From an uncultured Candidatus Saccharibacteria bacterium (GTDB lineage Bacteria; Patescibacteria; Saccharimonadia; Saccharimonadales; UBA10212): DNA of 12,061 nt. The notes below the pieces were generated by a model. That model ran no database searches, had not been told where the DNA came from, and was given only the letters and a program-made list of their open reading frames with translations. Positions within the stretch are counted from its first letter, which is position 1, and the number at the start of each line of letters is the position of its first letter. Location of the stretch: assembly GCA_946478715.1 (NCBI GenBank), contig CAMLDA010000004.1, positions 1 to 12,061 on the forward strand, read 5' to 3'. A program made the position numbers and the translations under genes. Below, one piece after another: positions 1 through 5,637 of this stretch.

Positions 1-1324
1 TCATTTCACGCTCGCCCTGAAGCACGTGGATTTCCACGCTGTTCTGGTTATCGGCGGCGGTAGAAAACACCTCGTTCTTGCTGGTTGGGATGGTGGTGTT
101 GCGCTCAATCAGTTTGGTGGTCACGCCGCCAAGGGTTTCGATACCCAGGCTCAAAGGAGTCACATCCAGCAGCAGGACGTCTTTGACATCGCCTTGCAGT
201 ACTCCGCCCTGGATAGCGGCGCCTACGGCTACTACCTCGTCGGGGTTAACGCCCTGCAGCGGATCTTTGCCGAATATCTGCTTTACCTTGTCGATTACGG
301 CCGGCATACGTGTCATGCCGCCTACCAGCACGATTTCGTTTACATCGCTGGCAGACAGTTTGGCGTCTTTGAGCGCCTTTTCGCAGGGTTCGGCGGTCTT
401 GTCTATCAGTTCCTGGACCAGCTCGATAAGCTTGGCCCGGGTGAGCTTGTATTCAAAGTGCTTGGGCCCTTCGGCGTCGGCCGTCAGGAATGGCAGGTTA
501 ATGTCCGCTACTTCGGTGGTGGATAGCTCCTTCTTGGCTTTTTCGGCCTCTTCCTTAAGCCGCTGCATGGCGGCCTTGTCTTCTTTTACATCGATGCCGG
601 ATTCCTTTTTGAACTGCTCAACGAAGTGGTTGACTATGCGCATGTCAAAATCTTCCCCGCCCAAATGGGTATCGCCGTTGGTGGAAAGGACTTCGAACAC
701 GCCGTCGCCAAGCTGCAGGATGGACACGTCAAAGGTGCCGCCGCCAAGGTCGAATACGGCGATTTTTTCTTCTTTGCCCTTGTCCAGGCCATAGGCTAAA
801 GCGGCGGCCGTCGGCTCGTTGATAATCCTTTTTACTTCCAGGCCGGCGATTTTTCCGGCGTCTTTGGTTGCCTGGCGCTGGCTGTCATCAAAATAGGCAG
901 GAACGGTGATTACCGCTTCGGTGACCGGTTCGCCCAGGAACGCCTCGGCATCAGCTTTCAGTTTGCTTAAAATCATACCGCTGACCTCTTCAGGACTGTA
1001 TTCCTTGCCGGCCATTTCCACTTTGACGCCGCTGCCGGCTTTGACGATCTTATAAGGCATAAGTTCTATGTCGCGCTGGACTTCTTTATCATCGAATTTG
1101 CGGCCGATAAGACGCTTTACGCCAAAAATGGTGTTAGTGGGATTGGTGACCCGCTGGCGGTTAGCCACCTGGCCTACCAGGCGCTCGCCGTTCTTGTTTA
1201 TAGCTACTACGCTGGGCGTAGTGCGGTTGCCTTCGCTATTGGCGATGATTTCCGGTTTGCCGGACTGCATTACTGCCATCGCGCTGTTAGTGGTTCCTAA
1301 ATCGATTCCGATAATCTTTGCCAT
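1..1324 (-). CDS. dnaK: Molecular chaperone DnaK (Hsp70), N-terminal part, cut by window edge
   Basis: Cytosolic ATP-dependent chaperone that works with DnaJ and GrpE. About 441 codons are present: the whole nucleotide-binding domain and the start of the substrate-binding domain. The first residues, [18 protein letters not shown], carry the phosphate-1 motif. Further on are [15 protein letters not shown] (phosphate 2), [13 protein letters not shown] (adenosine region) and the linker-type [19 protein letters not shown]. The segment around [11 protein letters not shown] holds the insertion found in most non-Firmicute DnaKs. The frame is still open at base 1, at QGEREM, so about 200 residues are missing. 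The ATG at 1322-1324 directly follows the TAA of the preceding small gene and has an AAGGAGG site at 1330-1336, 5 nt upstream. It is the last visible gene of the hrcA-grpE-unknown-dnaK operon, so it is probably HrcA/CIRCE-controlled. Identity is certain. Confidence 0.98.
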   Translation of the reverse strand, partial: MAKIIGIDLGTTNSAMAVMQSGKPEIIANSEGNRTTPSVVAINKNGERLVGQVANRQRVTNPTNTIFGVKRLIGRKFDDKEVQRDIELMPYKIVKAGSGVKVEMAGKEYSPEEVSGMILSKLKADAEAFLGEPVTEAVITVPAYFDDSQRQATKDAGKIAGLEVKRIINEPTAAALAYGLDKGKEEKIAVFDLGGGTFDVSILQLGDGVFEVLSTNGDTHLGGEDFDMRIVNHFVEQFKKESGIDVKEDKAAMQRLKEEAEKAKKELSTTEVADINLPFLTADAEGPKHFEYKLTRAKLIELVQELIDKTAEPCEKALKDAKLSASDVNEIVLVGGMTRMPAVIDKVKQIFGKDPLQGVNPDEVVAVGAAIQGGVLQGDVKDVLLLDVTPLSLGIETLGGVTTKLIERNTTIPTSKNEVFSTAADNQNSVEIHVLQGEREM

Positions 1325-1606
1325 TTATTCCTCCTTAACTGTTTGCTTGTCTTTACCACTGCTGTTCTTATCAAGATTCTTAAGAGCATCTATCAATACT
1401 CTCATCATGTCATCCTCGGGCGTGTCGAGCCGTGGCTGCTCAAAATGATGGCGCCGCCTGGCACGGGGACCTTTTGTATCGGCTCGGACGCTCTCGATGC
1501 TTCGCACCGGAATCCGAGCCTCCCGTTCGGCCAGCCGGAGGATTTGACCTTCATAATCGGCGGGGGAGCCGTTAAATGTCGGGGCCGTTCTCTCCATGTC
1601 CGCCAT
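1325..1606 (-). CDS. Small unknown protein encoded between grpE and dnaK
   Basis: I do not recognise this 93-residue protein. The chosen ATG (1604-1606) shares its A with the grpE TGA stop (TGATG arrangement), and the TAA (1325-1327) directly precedes the dnaK ATG, so translation is probably coupled on both sides. A GGAG lies 8 nt before the ATG. The product is hydrophilic, with no membrane segment or signal peptide. It has an N-terminal part with a likely short helix (YEGQILRLAEREARI), a basic patch (GPRARRRHHFEQPR), then an acidic stretch and a predicted amphipathic helix (EDDMMRVLIDALKNLDKN), ending in a charged KDKQTVKEE tail. Its position suggests a role with the Hsp70 system, but that is inference only. 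A competing plus-strand frame covers the same bases, but the tight junctions favour this one. A GTG one codon upstream is a less likely start. Confidence 0.72.
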   Translation of the reverse strand: MADMERTAPTFNGSPADYEGQILRLAEREARIPVRSIESVRADTKGPRARRRHHFEQPRLDTPEDDMMRVLIDALKNLDKNSSGKDKQTVKEE

Positions 1607-2070
1607 CACTTATTCTCCATCTTTACCTTGACCATGGCGTGGCGGATGACTTCATCACCTAGGGTGTAGCCAGGTTGAAGTTCCTCGCAAACGACTTCAA
1701 CCGTGCCTTCACCGTCTTCCATGTGTACCGCTTCGTGCAGTCTGGGGTCAAACACCTCGCCGACGGTTTTGATCCGCTTGACCCCAAGCTGGGCGAAACA
1801 TTGTTCAAACTGCTTAAGCACTCCCTGCACCCCTTTGACATAATCGCTGCCTTTTAATTCTTTAGGTGTGTGCTTGAATGCCCGTTCCAGATTGTCCACC
1901 GCCGGCAGCAGTTCCTGGACGACCATGGCTTTATAGAACTCGCCAAGACGCGATTTCTCCATGTCTGTCCGCCGGCGCAGATTGGCGGCATCGGCGCGTT
2001 CGCGCTGCAGGGCCTCTGTCAGCTCGGCGATTTTCTGTTCCAGTTCGGCAATCGTCGGTTTTTTAGACAT
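1606..2070 (-). CDS. grpE: Nucleotide exchange factor GrpE
   Basis: GrpE releases ADP from DnaK and acts as a cytosolic homodimer. The 154-residue product begins MSKKPTIAELEQKIAELTEA, a charged heptad-like helix for dimerisation (about residues 6-45). Family signatures follow: NLRRRTDMEK (30-39), LLPAVDNLERAF (54-65), VFDPRLHEAV (106-115) and the C-terminal beta-wing segment GYTLGDEVIRHAMVKV (134-149). It is shorter than the usual 180-200 residues because the N-terminal tail is reduced. The start is fixed by the ATG at 2068-2070, with a strong GGAGGAGG at 2077-2084, 6 nt upstream. A longer frame starting at 2106 would add residues read from the hrcA 3' end and is rejected. The gene overlaps hrcA by 8 nt and its TGA overlaps the next ATG by 1 nt, so the operon is tightly coupled. 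Confidence 0.96.
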   Translation of the reverse strand: MSKKPTIAELEQKIAELTEALQRERADAANLRRRTDMEKSRLGEFYKAMVVQELLPAVDNLERAFKHTPKELKGSDYVKGVQGVLKQFEQCFAQLGVKRIKTVGEVFDPRLHEAVHMEDGEGTVEVVCEELQPGYTLGDEVIRHAMVKVKMENK

Positions 2071-2767
2071 AAAGTGCCTCCTCCAAGGCTTCGCCGGCCC
2101 GGCCAACCAGCCCCATCACCTCCCGGTAGCTTTGGCGGGTAGGCCCGAGAACACCGATATAACTGCGGTCGGAAAACGGGCTGCGGAAGCGGCTGATTAT
2201 AAGTGAGGCCCCGGCGCTGCGGCCAATAGGATTCTCGCTGCCTATATAGACGTTCAAGGGCTTATTGGGCGAGGCCTCGTAAAGCCAAGGCTGCAGATTA
2301 TCCAAAAGCCTTGCGACTTCCTGGACCTGGCCGGGGTGCATGAACTCCGGCTGGCCGAACAGGTTAGACAGACCGCTTATATAAAACTGGTCGCCTATGG
2401 TTGCCAGTCCAAGGTTATGGGTCAGCTCAACCAGAGTATCTACGGCGTTGCGTATGGTCTGGTCGGCGGCTCCGGCCGAGCTTACACGGGCTGCCAAAGC
2501 CCTCTGGCCGCGGGTCTTAGCCGGCAGCTCTTTCTCTTCGGTAAGCTGATTAACGTAATAACGATACCCTTTATCCGTGGGAACGCGCCCCGCGGAAGTG
2601 TGCGGCTGGTGGATATAGCCAAGCCGCTCGAGCTCGGCCATTTCGGCCCGGATGGTGGCGCTGCTTACGCCAAAGACTTTGGCAAGCAAGGACGAACCGA
2701 CCGGTGCGGCCACCTCGGCATACTGTTCGATAATCGCGGCTAGAATTTTTTCTTGTCGTGAAGTCAT
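2063..2767 (-). CDS. hrcA: Heat-inducible transcription repressor HrcA, short form
   Basis: HrcA binds CIRCE operators and represses chaperone operons until GroEL becomes limiting. The 234-residue protein starts MTSRQEKILAAIIEQYAE. It has the winged-helix domain with PVGSSLLAKVFGVSSATIR (22-40) and the signature GYIHQPHTSAGRVPTDKGYR (50-69). The C-terminal part has GLSNLFGQPEF (132-142), NVYIGSENP (172-180) and IGVLGPTRQSYREVM (204-218), all typical of HrcA. Typical HrcA is about 340 residues. The shortfall lies between the helix near residues 105-119 and GLSNLF at 132, where much of the GAF-like core and the inserted dimerisation domain normally sit. I chose the ATG at 2765-2767; a GTG at 2774-2776 would lie inside the CIRCE and adds only three residues. 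It is the first gene of the heat-shock operon and is autoregulated through the CIRCE directly upstream. Confidence 0.95.
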   Translation of the reverse strand: MTSRQEKILAAIIEQYAEVAAPVGSSLLAKVFGVSSATIRAEMAELERLGYIHQPHTSAGRVPTDKGYRYYVNQLTEEKELPAKTRGQRALAARVSSAGAADQTIRNAVDTLVELTHNLGLATIGDQFYISGLSNLFGQPEFMHPGQVQEVARLLDNLQPWLYEASPNKPLNVYIGSENPIGRSAGASLIISRFRSPFSDRSYIGVLGPTRQSYREVMGLVGRAGEALEEALYV

Positions 2768-2769
2768 AT

Positions 2770-2796
2770 TTAGCACTCTCGTATGCTAAGTGCTAG
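2770..2796 (-). promoter_or_regulatory. CIRCE operator (HrcA binding site)
   Basis: Inverted repeat TTAGCACTC - 9 nt - AAGTGCTAG. The left arm matches the CIRCE consensus (TTAGCACTC-N9-GAGTGCTAA) exactly; the right arm matches 7 of 9. The spacer is exactly 9 nt. It ends 2 nt before the hrcA ATG and its other edge overlaps the -10 box, so bound HrcA should block RNA polymerase. The weak GAGAG ribosome site for hrcA lies inside it. Confidence 0.93.
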
Positions 2797-2824
2797 TTTA
2801 AAACTTCTGGCGGTTAAGTGTCAA
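2795..2824 (-). promoter_or_regulatory. Promoter of the hrcA-grpE-dnaK operon
   Basis: On the minus strand, a perfect -35 TTGACA (2819-2824) is followed after 18 nt by TAAACT (2795-2800, 4 of 6 to TATAAT). The predicted start of transcription, near 2788, falls inside the CIRCE and leaves a leader of about 20 nt. The -35 abuts a CIRCE-like half-site GAGTGCTAG at 2825-2833. Confidence 0.6.
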
Positions 2825-2829
2825 GAGTG

Positions 2830-3564
2830 CTAGCCGAGGTCCGTGAGTTTACGGCGCAGACTAACCAATAATTCTTCAAGCAGAGCCCTGCCTTTTTCCT
2901 GGTGGGGGTTAGCGCCGCCGTTTAAGATATCGTCGATGATTCCCGATGAACGCTCCACATCTTCAGAGATAATGTAATGATAATAATCCTGCTTCAGACC
3001 GTCCTCAAAGATCCGCTGGGCAGTCATTAGGCGCCGTCTCTGCTCTTCCAGAGCCATAACGCCCCGTTTGTTCAAGCGCGACTGCCACTCATCAAAACTT
3101 GGAGGAAGGACCATAATCACAAGGGTGTCAGGCTTAATTTTTACTATCGCATGTATGCCTTTTAAGTCAACGTCGGCGATAGCGATTTTATTATGGCGGT
3201 GGGCTTTGGCGAGTTCACGGATGCTCAGCCCCGAAACCTGCTGGCCGTGAATCAATTCCGCTTCCAAAAACTTGCCCACCCGCAGGTCCTTAAGCATTTC
3301 CTCTTCGGTCCTAAACCAGTACTCCACGCCATCCTGCTCTAAGATGCCGTCGTTCAAACGAGGCGGGCGCGTGGTATCAGAGATTACATAGTAATAACGG
3401 CCGGTTTGGACCTGATGGCGGATTATGGTGTTGCGGCCGCCGGATGAAGGACCCAGCAGCAGAACGAACTTAAGACCGTAAAGTATCCTTTTAGAATCTT
3501 CCGATACGCTATACGAACTTAATACGTCTTGGAACTCCTCGTAGTGATGCAGACCGGGCAACAT
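2830..3564 (-). CDS. Guanylate kinase-like protein with altered P-loop (probably not a standard GMP kinase)
   Basis: The 244-residue protein has a guanylate kinase fold signature after an extra N-terminal segment of about 30 residues. The P-loop is GPSSGGRNT (38-46), where the family has GxSGxGK[ST]; the invariant Lys is Arg44. The GMP-binding region is mostly kept: SDTTRPPR (62-69) and DGVEYWF (78-84). The usual GxxYGT has become GQQVSGLS (107-114), losing the Tyr. IADVDLKG (129-136) matches the IxDxDxQG strand, and LPPSFDEWQSRLNKRG (153-168) matches the FIxPPSxxEL lid region. A 20-residue C-terminal charged helix is added. It starts 14 nt after the stop of a second paralogue, with TATAAT 6 nt before its ATG and no Shine-Dalgarno. 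Family membership is clear. Lost or changed catalysis, perhaps a regulatory or partner role, is inference. Confidence 0.85.
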   Translation of the reverse strand: MLPGLHHYEEFQDVLSSYSVSEDSKRILYGLKFVLLLGPSSGGRNTIIRHQVQTGRYYYVISDTTRPPRLNDGILEQDGVEYWFRTEEEMLKDLRVGKFLEAELIHGQQVSGLSIRELAKAHRHNKIAIADVDLKGIHAIVKIKPDTLVIMVLPPSFDEWQSRLNKRGVMALEEQRRRLMTAQRIFEDGLKQDYYHYIISEDVERSSGIIDDILNGGANPHQEKGRALLEELLVSLRRKLTDLG

Positions 3565-3570
3565 TAATCA

Positions 3571-3576
3571 ATTATA
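3571..3576 (-). promoter_or_regulatory. -10 box 6 nt before the upstream-facing kinase-like start at 3564
   Basis: A perfect TATAAT on the minus strand lies in the 14-nt gap between the two guanylate kinase-like genes. With only 6 nt before the ATG, transcription would start at or next to the A of the start codon, giving a leaderless message. No clear -35 or Shine-Dalgarno is visible. Confidence 0.5.
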
Positions 3577-3578
3577 GC

Positions 3579-4265
3579 CTAGGTAAAGGAGAGTTCCCGG
3601 GTAATCGTTTGGGCTTCCTGGCGGGCGCGCGCTTCGCGGTCCTGCTCTACCTCCCCGTTCAGCAGCTTTTTGATCTGGTGCACAGCGTCTTCCAGCTTAT
3701 CGTTCAGGATAAAGTGGGTCTGGGGGTCGTTAAGTGCGAAGTTGAATGACTGTTTTGATTCTTTCAGCCGCCCCAAAAGCTGGTCCCTTTCAAAGCTGAT
3801 GCGGCCTAAGCGGTCCATCCACTCCAGGAAAGTCGGAGGAGTAATATAGATTGTCATAGTCTCGCTGAACCCTAGTGTTCTTAGCAGGGGCACTGATTCG
3901 GCCAGAACTCCAAGAACCGCCAGGCCAAGCTCTGGGTACAGACTGGCCCGGGTACCATAAAAATCTCCGGTGGGGCCTACGGCTATCTGCACGAATTGGC
4001 GGTTTTTGATATCATCAGCCACCTGCTGGTAATCGGTCCTGAAGAAATAATCCAAGCCTTCCACTTCCTCCGGCCTTTTAGGGCGGGTAGTGTCGGTGGG
4101 GACATAAGGCATCTCCAGGCGTTTGATAATACTGGTCTTGCCTACGCCCGAAGCGCCAACCACCATCAGTAAATCAACATCGCTAATACGCGCCAGTGTC
4201 TGGGCTGGCGCCTGGTAGTCTTTAACCAGTTCCGGCAGAAGTTTTATGAATTCTTCGCGGGTCAC
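3579..4265 (-). CDS. Guanylate kinase-like protein, second paralogue, intact P-loop
   Basis: A 228-residue protein of the guanylate kinase family (GMP + ATP to GDP + ADP in the standard enzyme). Residues 1-30 are an extra helical segment. The P-loop GASGVGKTS (37-45) is intact. The GMP-binding TDTTRPKRPEEVEGLDYFF (57-75) and GDFYGTRAS (100-108) are also intact. The strand that normally reads IxDxDxQG is AVLGVLAES (116-124), so the conserved Asp residues are missing. ITPPTFLEWMDRLGRI (141-156) corresponds to the lid. The C-terminus is a charged helix rich in Glu, Arg and Gln. The start is GTG (4263-4265), because the first in-frame ATG is far inside. It lies 63 nt after the beta-propeller gene and 14 nt before the other paralogue. 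It may act as GMP kinase alone or only together with its neighbour; which one cannot be told here. Confidence 0.87.
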   Translation of the reverse strand: MTREEFIKLLPELVKDYQAPAQTLARISDVDLLMVVGASGVGKTSIIKRLEMPYVPTDTTRPKRPEEVEGLDYFFRTDYQQVADDIKNRQFVQIAVGPTGDFYGTRASLYPELGLAVLGVLAESVPLLRTLGFSETMTIYITPPTFLEWMDRLGRISFERDQLLGRLKESKQSFNFALNDPQTHFILNDKLEDAVHQIKKLLNGEVEQDREARARQEAQTITRELSFT

Positions 4266-4272
4266 TTCAACC

Positions 4273-4293
4273 AGATTATCATAAAGATTATCA
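4273..4293 (-). promoter_or_regulatory. Tandem 9-bp repeat carrying two -10-like boxes before the kinase gene at 4265
   Basis: The minus strand reads TGATAATCT twice (plus-strand AGATTATCA at 4273-4281 and 4285-4293), with a 12-bp period. Each copy holds GATAAT, 5 of 6 to TATAAT. The nearer hexamer (4275-4280) is 9 nt from the GTG. No Shine-Dalgarno is seen. It is probably a promoter, and the second copy may be an alternative -10 or a binding site. Confidence 0.4.
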
Positions 4294-4328
4294 GAGGGGT
4301 TAGCCTAATGCGCTCTAAGGTTTAGGCG

Positions 4329-5576
4329 CTAAAACGCCACCCCCAGCAGCTGTCCTGCCGTACCCCCGAAAGGAGCGGAGGTCTTGCTACTTATGTCCTG
4401 CTTATAGACAGTGCTTTGGGCTGATGTGAAATCACCGCTCTTTGCCGACGCCAGCTGGTCGTACACTATCCGGCTGTTATCCAGCCAGCCGCTGCTTAAC
4501 AGTTCATTAAGCCGGGTGTCACTTATTGTCTGTAAATCAGTAATTTGGGCCGAAGAGATGTCCAGATAGGCAAGGTATATGGGCTGGGGCGCCTGTTTTG
4601 AACCGGCGGGCCCCCGCAGGGCTATGGTGCGCATCAGTAGCTTCTGGCCATCCGGCGACCACTCCAGCTTCCCGCCTATGCTGCCGGCGGCAGCCTGAGG
4701 CCAGTCCGCTGATGTCTGGCTGCCGCTTTCCGTATTCAAAAGATAAATGACAGCGTGGGCCTTTCCGTCTTTCTCTGCTTTGGCGCCGGAAAAGGCAAGT
4801 GCCCCGGCATCCGGCGACAATGATAAATCGAACCCTGCATAGACCGGGACCTGGATCGTCCTTACCACATTCCCGTGAGAGGAATTTACCTGGTATACCG
4901 CGCTGGCGGATTTACCCAGGCTATTCTGCCCGCTCACCCGCAAGTAAACTGACGAGCCATCATCGCTCTTGCCCAGCAGATAGCAGTACGCCGAGGGCGC
5001 CTGTGCTTTCAGGCCGGTATCGGCTACCTGGAATGTCTTGCCCCGCGAAAGATTCAAAGCCACTATTTTACAGGTTGCAGAGGGCGAGCAAACCGTATAA
5101 AGAACCGTGCTGTCATTTATGAACACTATGTTATGTGAGCCGCCCTGATAGTCTGCTGTTCTTAAAGCCTTCTGGGAGTCCGCTGTAATAGACTGGCTGC
5201 CGCCAACCATGGCGAAGCTTTCCTGCGGGCCGGGAGAGCCGAATGACACAAGAGCTCCGCCATCTGGAGATAGGGCTTCATATGTTGCATATACTTTCAC
5301 CGGTGCCGGGGCGCGGGCCAATATATCCCCCGCGTTATCTGCCAAAGACAGGCGGCCTTTCACGGAATCCGTGTATATGAGCCGTACCCCGTGCGCTGCG
5401 GAGGACTGGTTTTTATTCTTATGGTCTTTTACAAGAAGGCCCCCGGCTATGGCCGCCGCGACTACGAGCAGGACGATGCCTATGTTTAACCAGCGGCGGC
5501 TGCGCAGGCGCGAGGCCTGGTTAAGCGGGTGATAAATAGGGCTGACGACTTTTGGTTTAGTAGGTTTATCTGCCAT
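4329..5576 (-). CDS. Membrane-anchored beta-propeller-like (TolB/WD40-type) protein
   Basis: The 415-residue protein has a basic cytoplasmic tail, one transmembrane segment (about residues 29-49, LNIGIVLLVVAAAIAGGLLV) and a large domain outside the membrane. The domain carries repeats of the PD40 type: LSPDAGALAFSG (about 253-264) and EWSPDGQKLLMRT (about 305-317), and a weaker LSPDGGALVSFG near 103. Blades are separated by segments such as IYLLNTES and PIYLAYLDIS. This fits a six- or seven-bladed propeller of the TolB C-terminal kind, but not TolB itself: there is no TolB N-terminal domain and no Tol-Pal neighbour. It probably binds a protein or glycan at the cell surface. The gene lies 61 nt after lepA and 63 nt before the kinase-like pair. 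The ATG at 5574-5576 has no strong ribosome site. The exact function is unknown. Confidence 0.8.
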   Translation of the reverse strand: MADKPTKPKVVSPIYHPLNQASRLRSRRWLNIGIVLLVVAAAIAGGLLVKDHKNKNQSSAAHGVRLIYTDSVKGRLSLADNAGDILARAPAPVKVYATYEALSPDGGALVSFGSPGPQESFAMVGGSQSITADSQKALRTADYQGGSHNIVFINDSTVLYTVCSPSATCKIVALNLSRGKTFQVADTGLKAQAPSAYCYLLGKSDDGSSVYLRVSGQNSLGKSASAVYQVNSSHGNVVRTIQVPVYAGFDLSLSPDAGALAFSGAKAEKDGKAHAVIYLLNTESGSQTSADWPQAAAGSIGGKLEWSPDGQKLLMRTIALRGPAGSKQAPQPIYLAYLDISSAQITDLQTISDTRLNELLSSGWLDNSRIVYDQLASAKSGDFTSAQSTVYKQDISSKTSAPFGGTAGQLLGVAF

Positions 5577-5599
5577 TTTTAGCCTATAGTTCTTATGCT

Positions 5600-5605
5600 A
5601 TTGTA
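5600..5605 (-). promoter_or_regulatory. Possible -10 box before the beta-propeller gene
   Basis: TACAAT on the minus strand (5 of 6 to TATAAT) sits in the loop of a small inverted repeat (ATGCT at 5595-5599, AGCAT at 5607-5611). No good -35 is seen; the region upstream is GC-rich with a GCGGCCGC palindrome. A weaker TATAGG lies 6 nt before the ATG (5583-5588). Confidence 0.3.
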
Positions 5606-5637
5606 AAGCATTCCGCGGCCGCGCGCACCCGCATTTG

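Noticed and set aside
78..794. Long plus-strand open frame (238 codons) opposite dnaK, and another at 26-526
   Set aside because: Low-complexity Ser-rich text without any domain, lying fully antisense to an unmistakable dnaK; it arises from codon bias of dnaK.
1343..1669. Plus-strand open frame (108 codons) opposite the small gene between grpE and dnaK
   Set aside because: It runs across the grpE 3' end and has no ribosome site or operon context. The minus-strand frame fits the stop/start overlaps exactly.
1606..2106. Longer GrpE from 2106
   Set aside because: The extra 12 residues come from the hrcA 3' end. The strong GGAGGAGG site belongs to the ATG at 2070.
2063..2776. GTG start for hrcA at 2776
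   Set aside because: It lies within the CIRCE arm and adds only MLN before the normal MTSRQ start; the ATG at 2767 matches the family.
4325..4338. GGCG-CTAAAA-CGCC hairpin at the end of the beta-propeller gene as a terminator
   Set aside because: The 4-bp stem is too short and has no T-tract in the direction of transcription.
5612..5632. GC-rich palindrome after lepA (GCGGCCGC region) as a terminator
   Set aside because: The palindrome leaves no loop and is not followed by a run of T on the minus strand.
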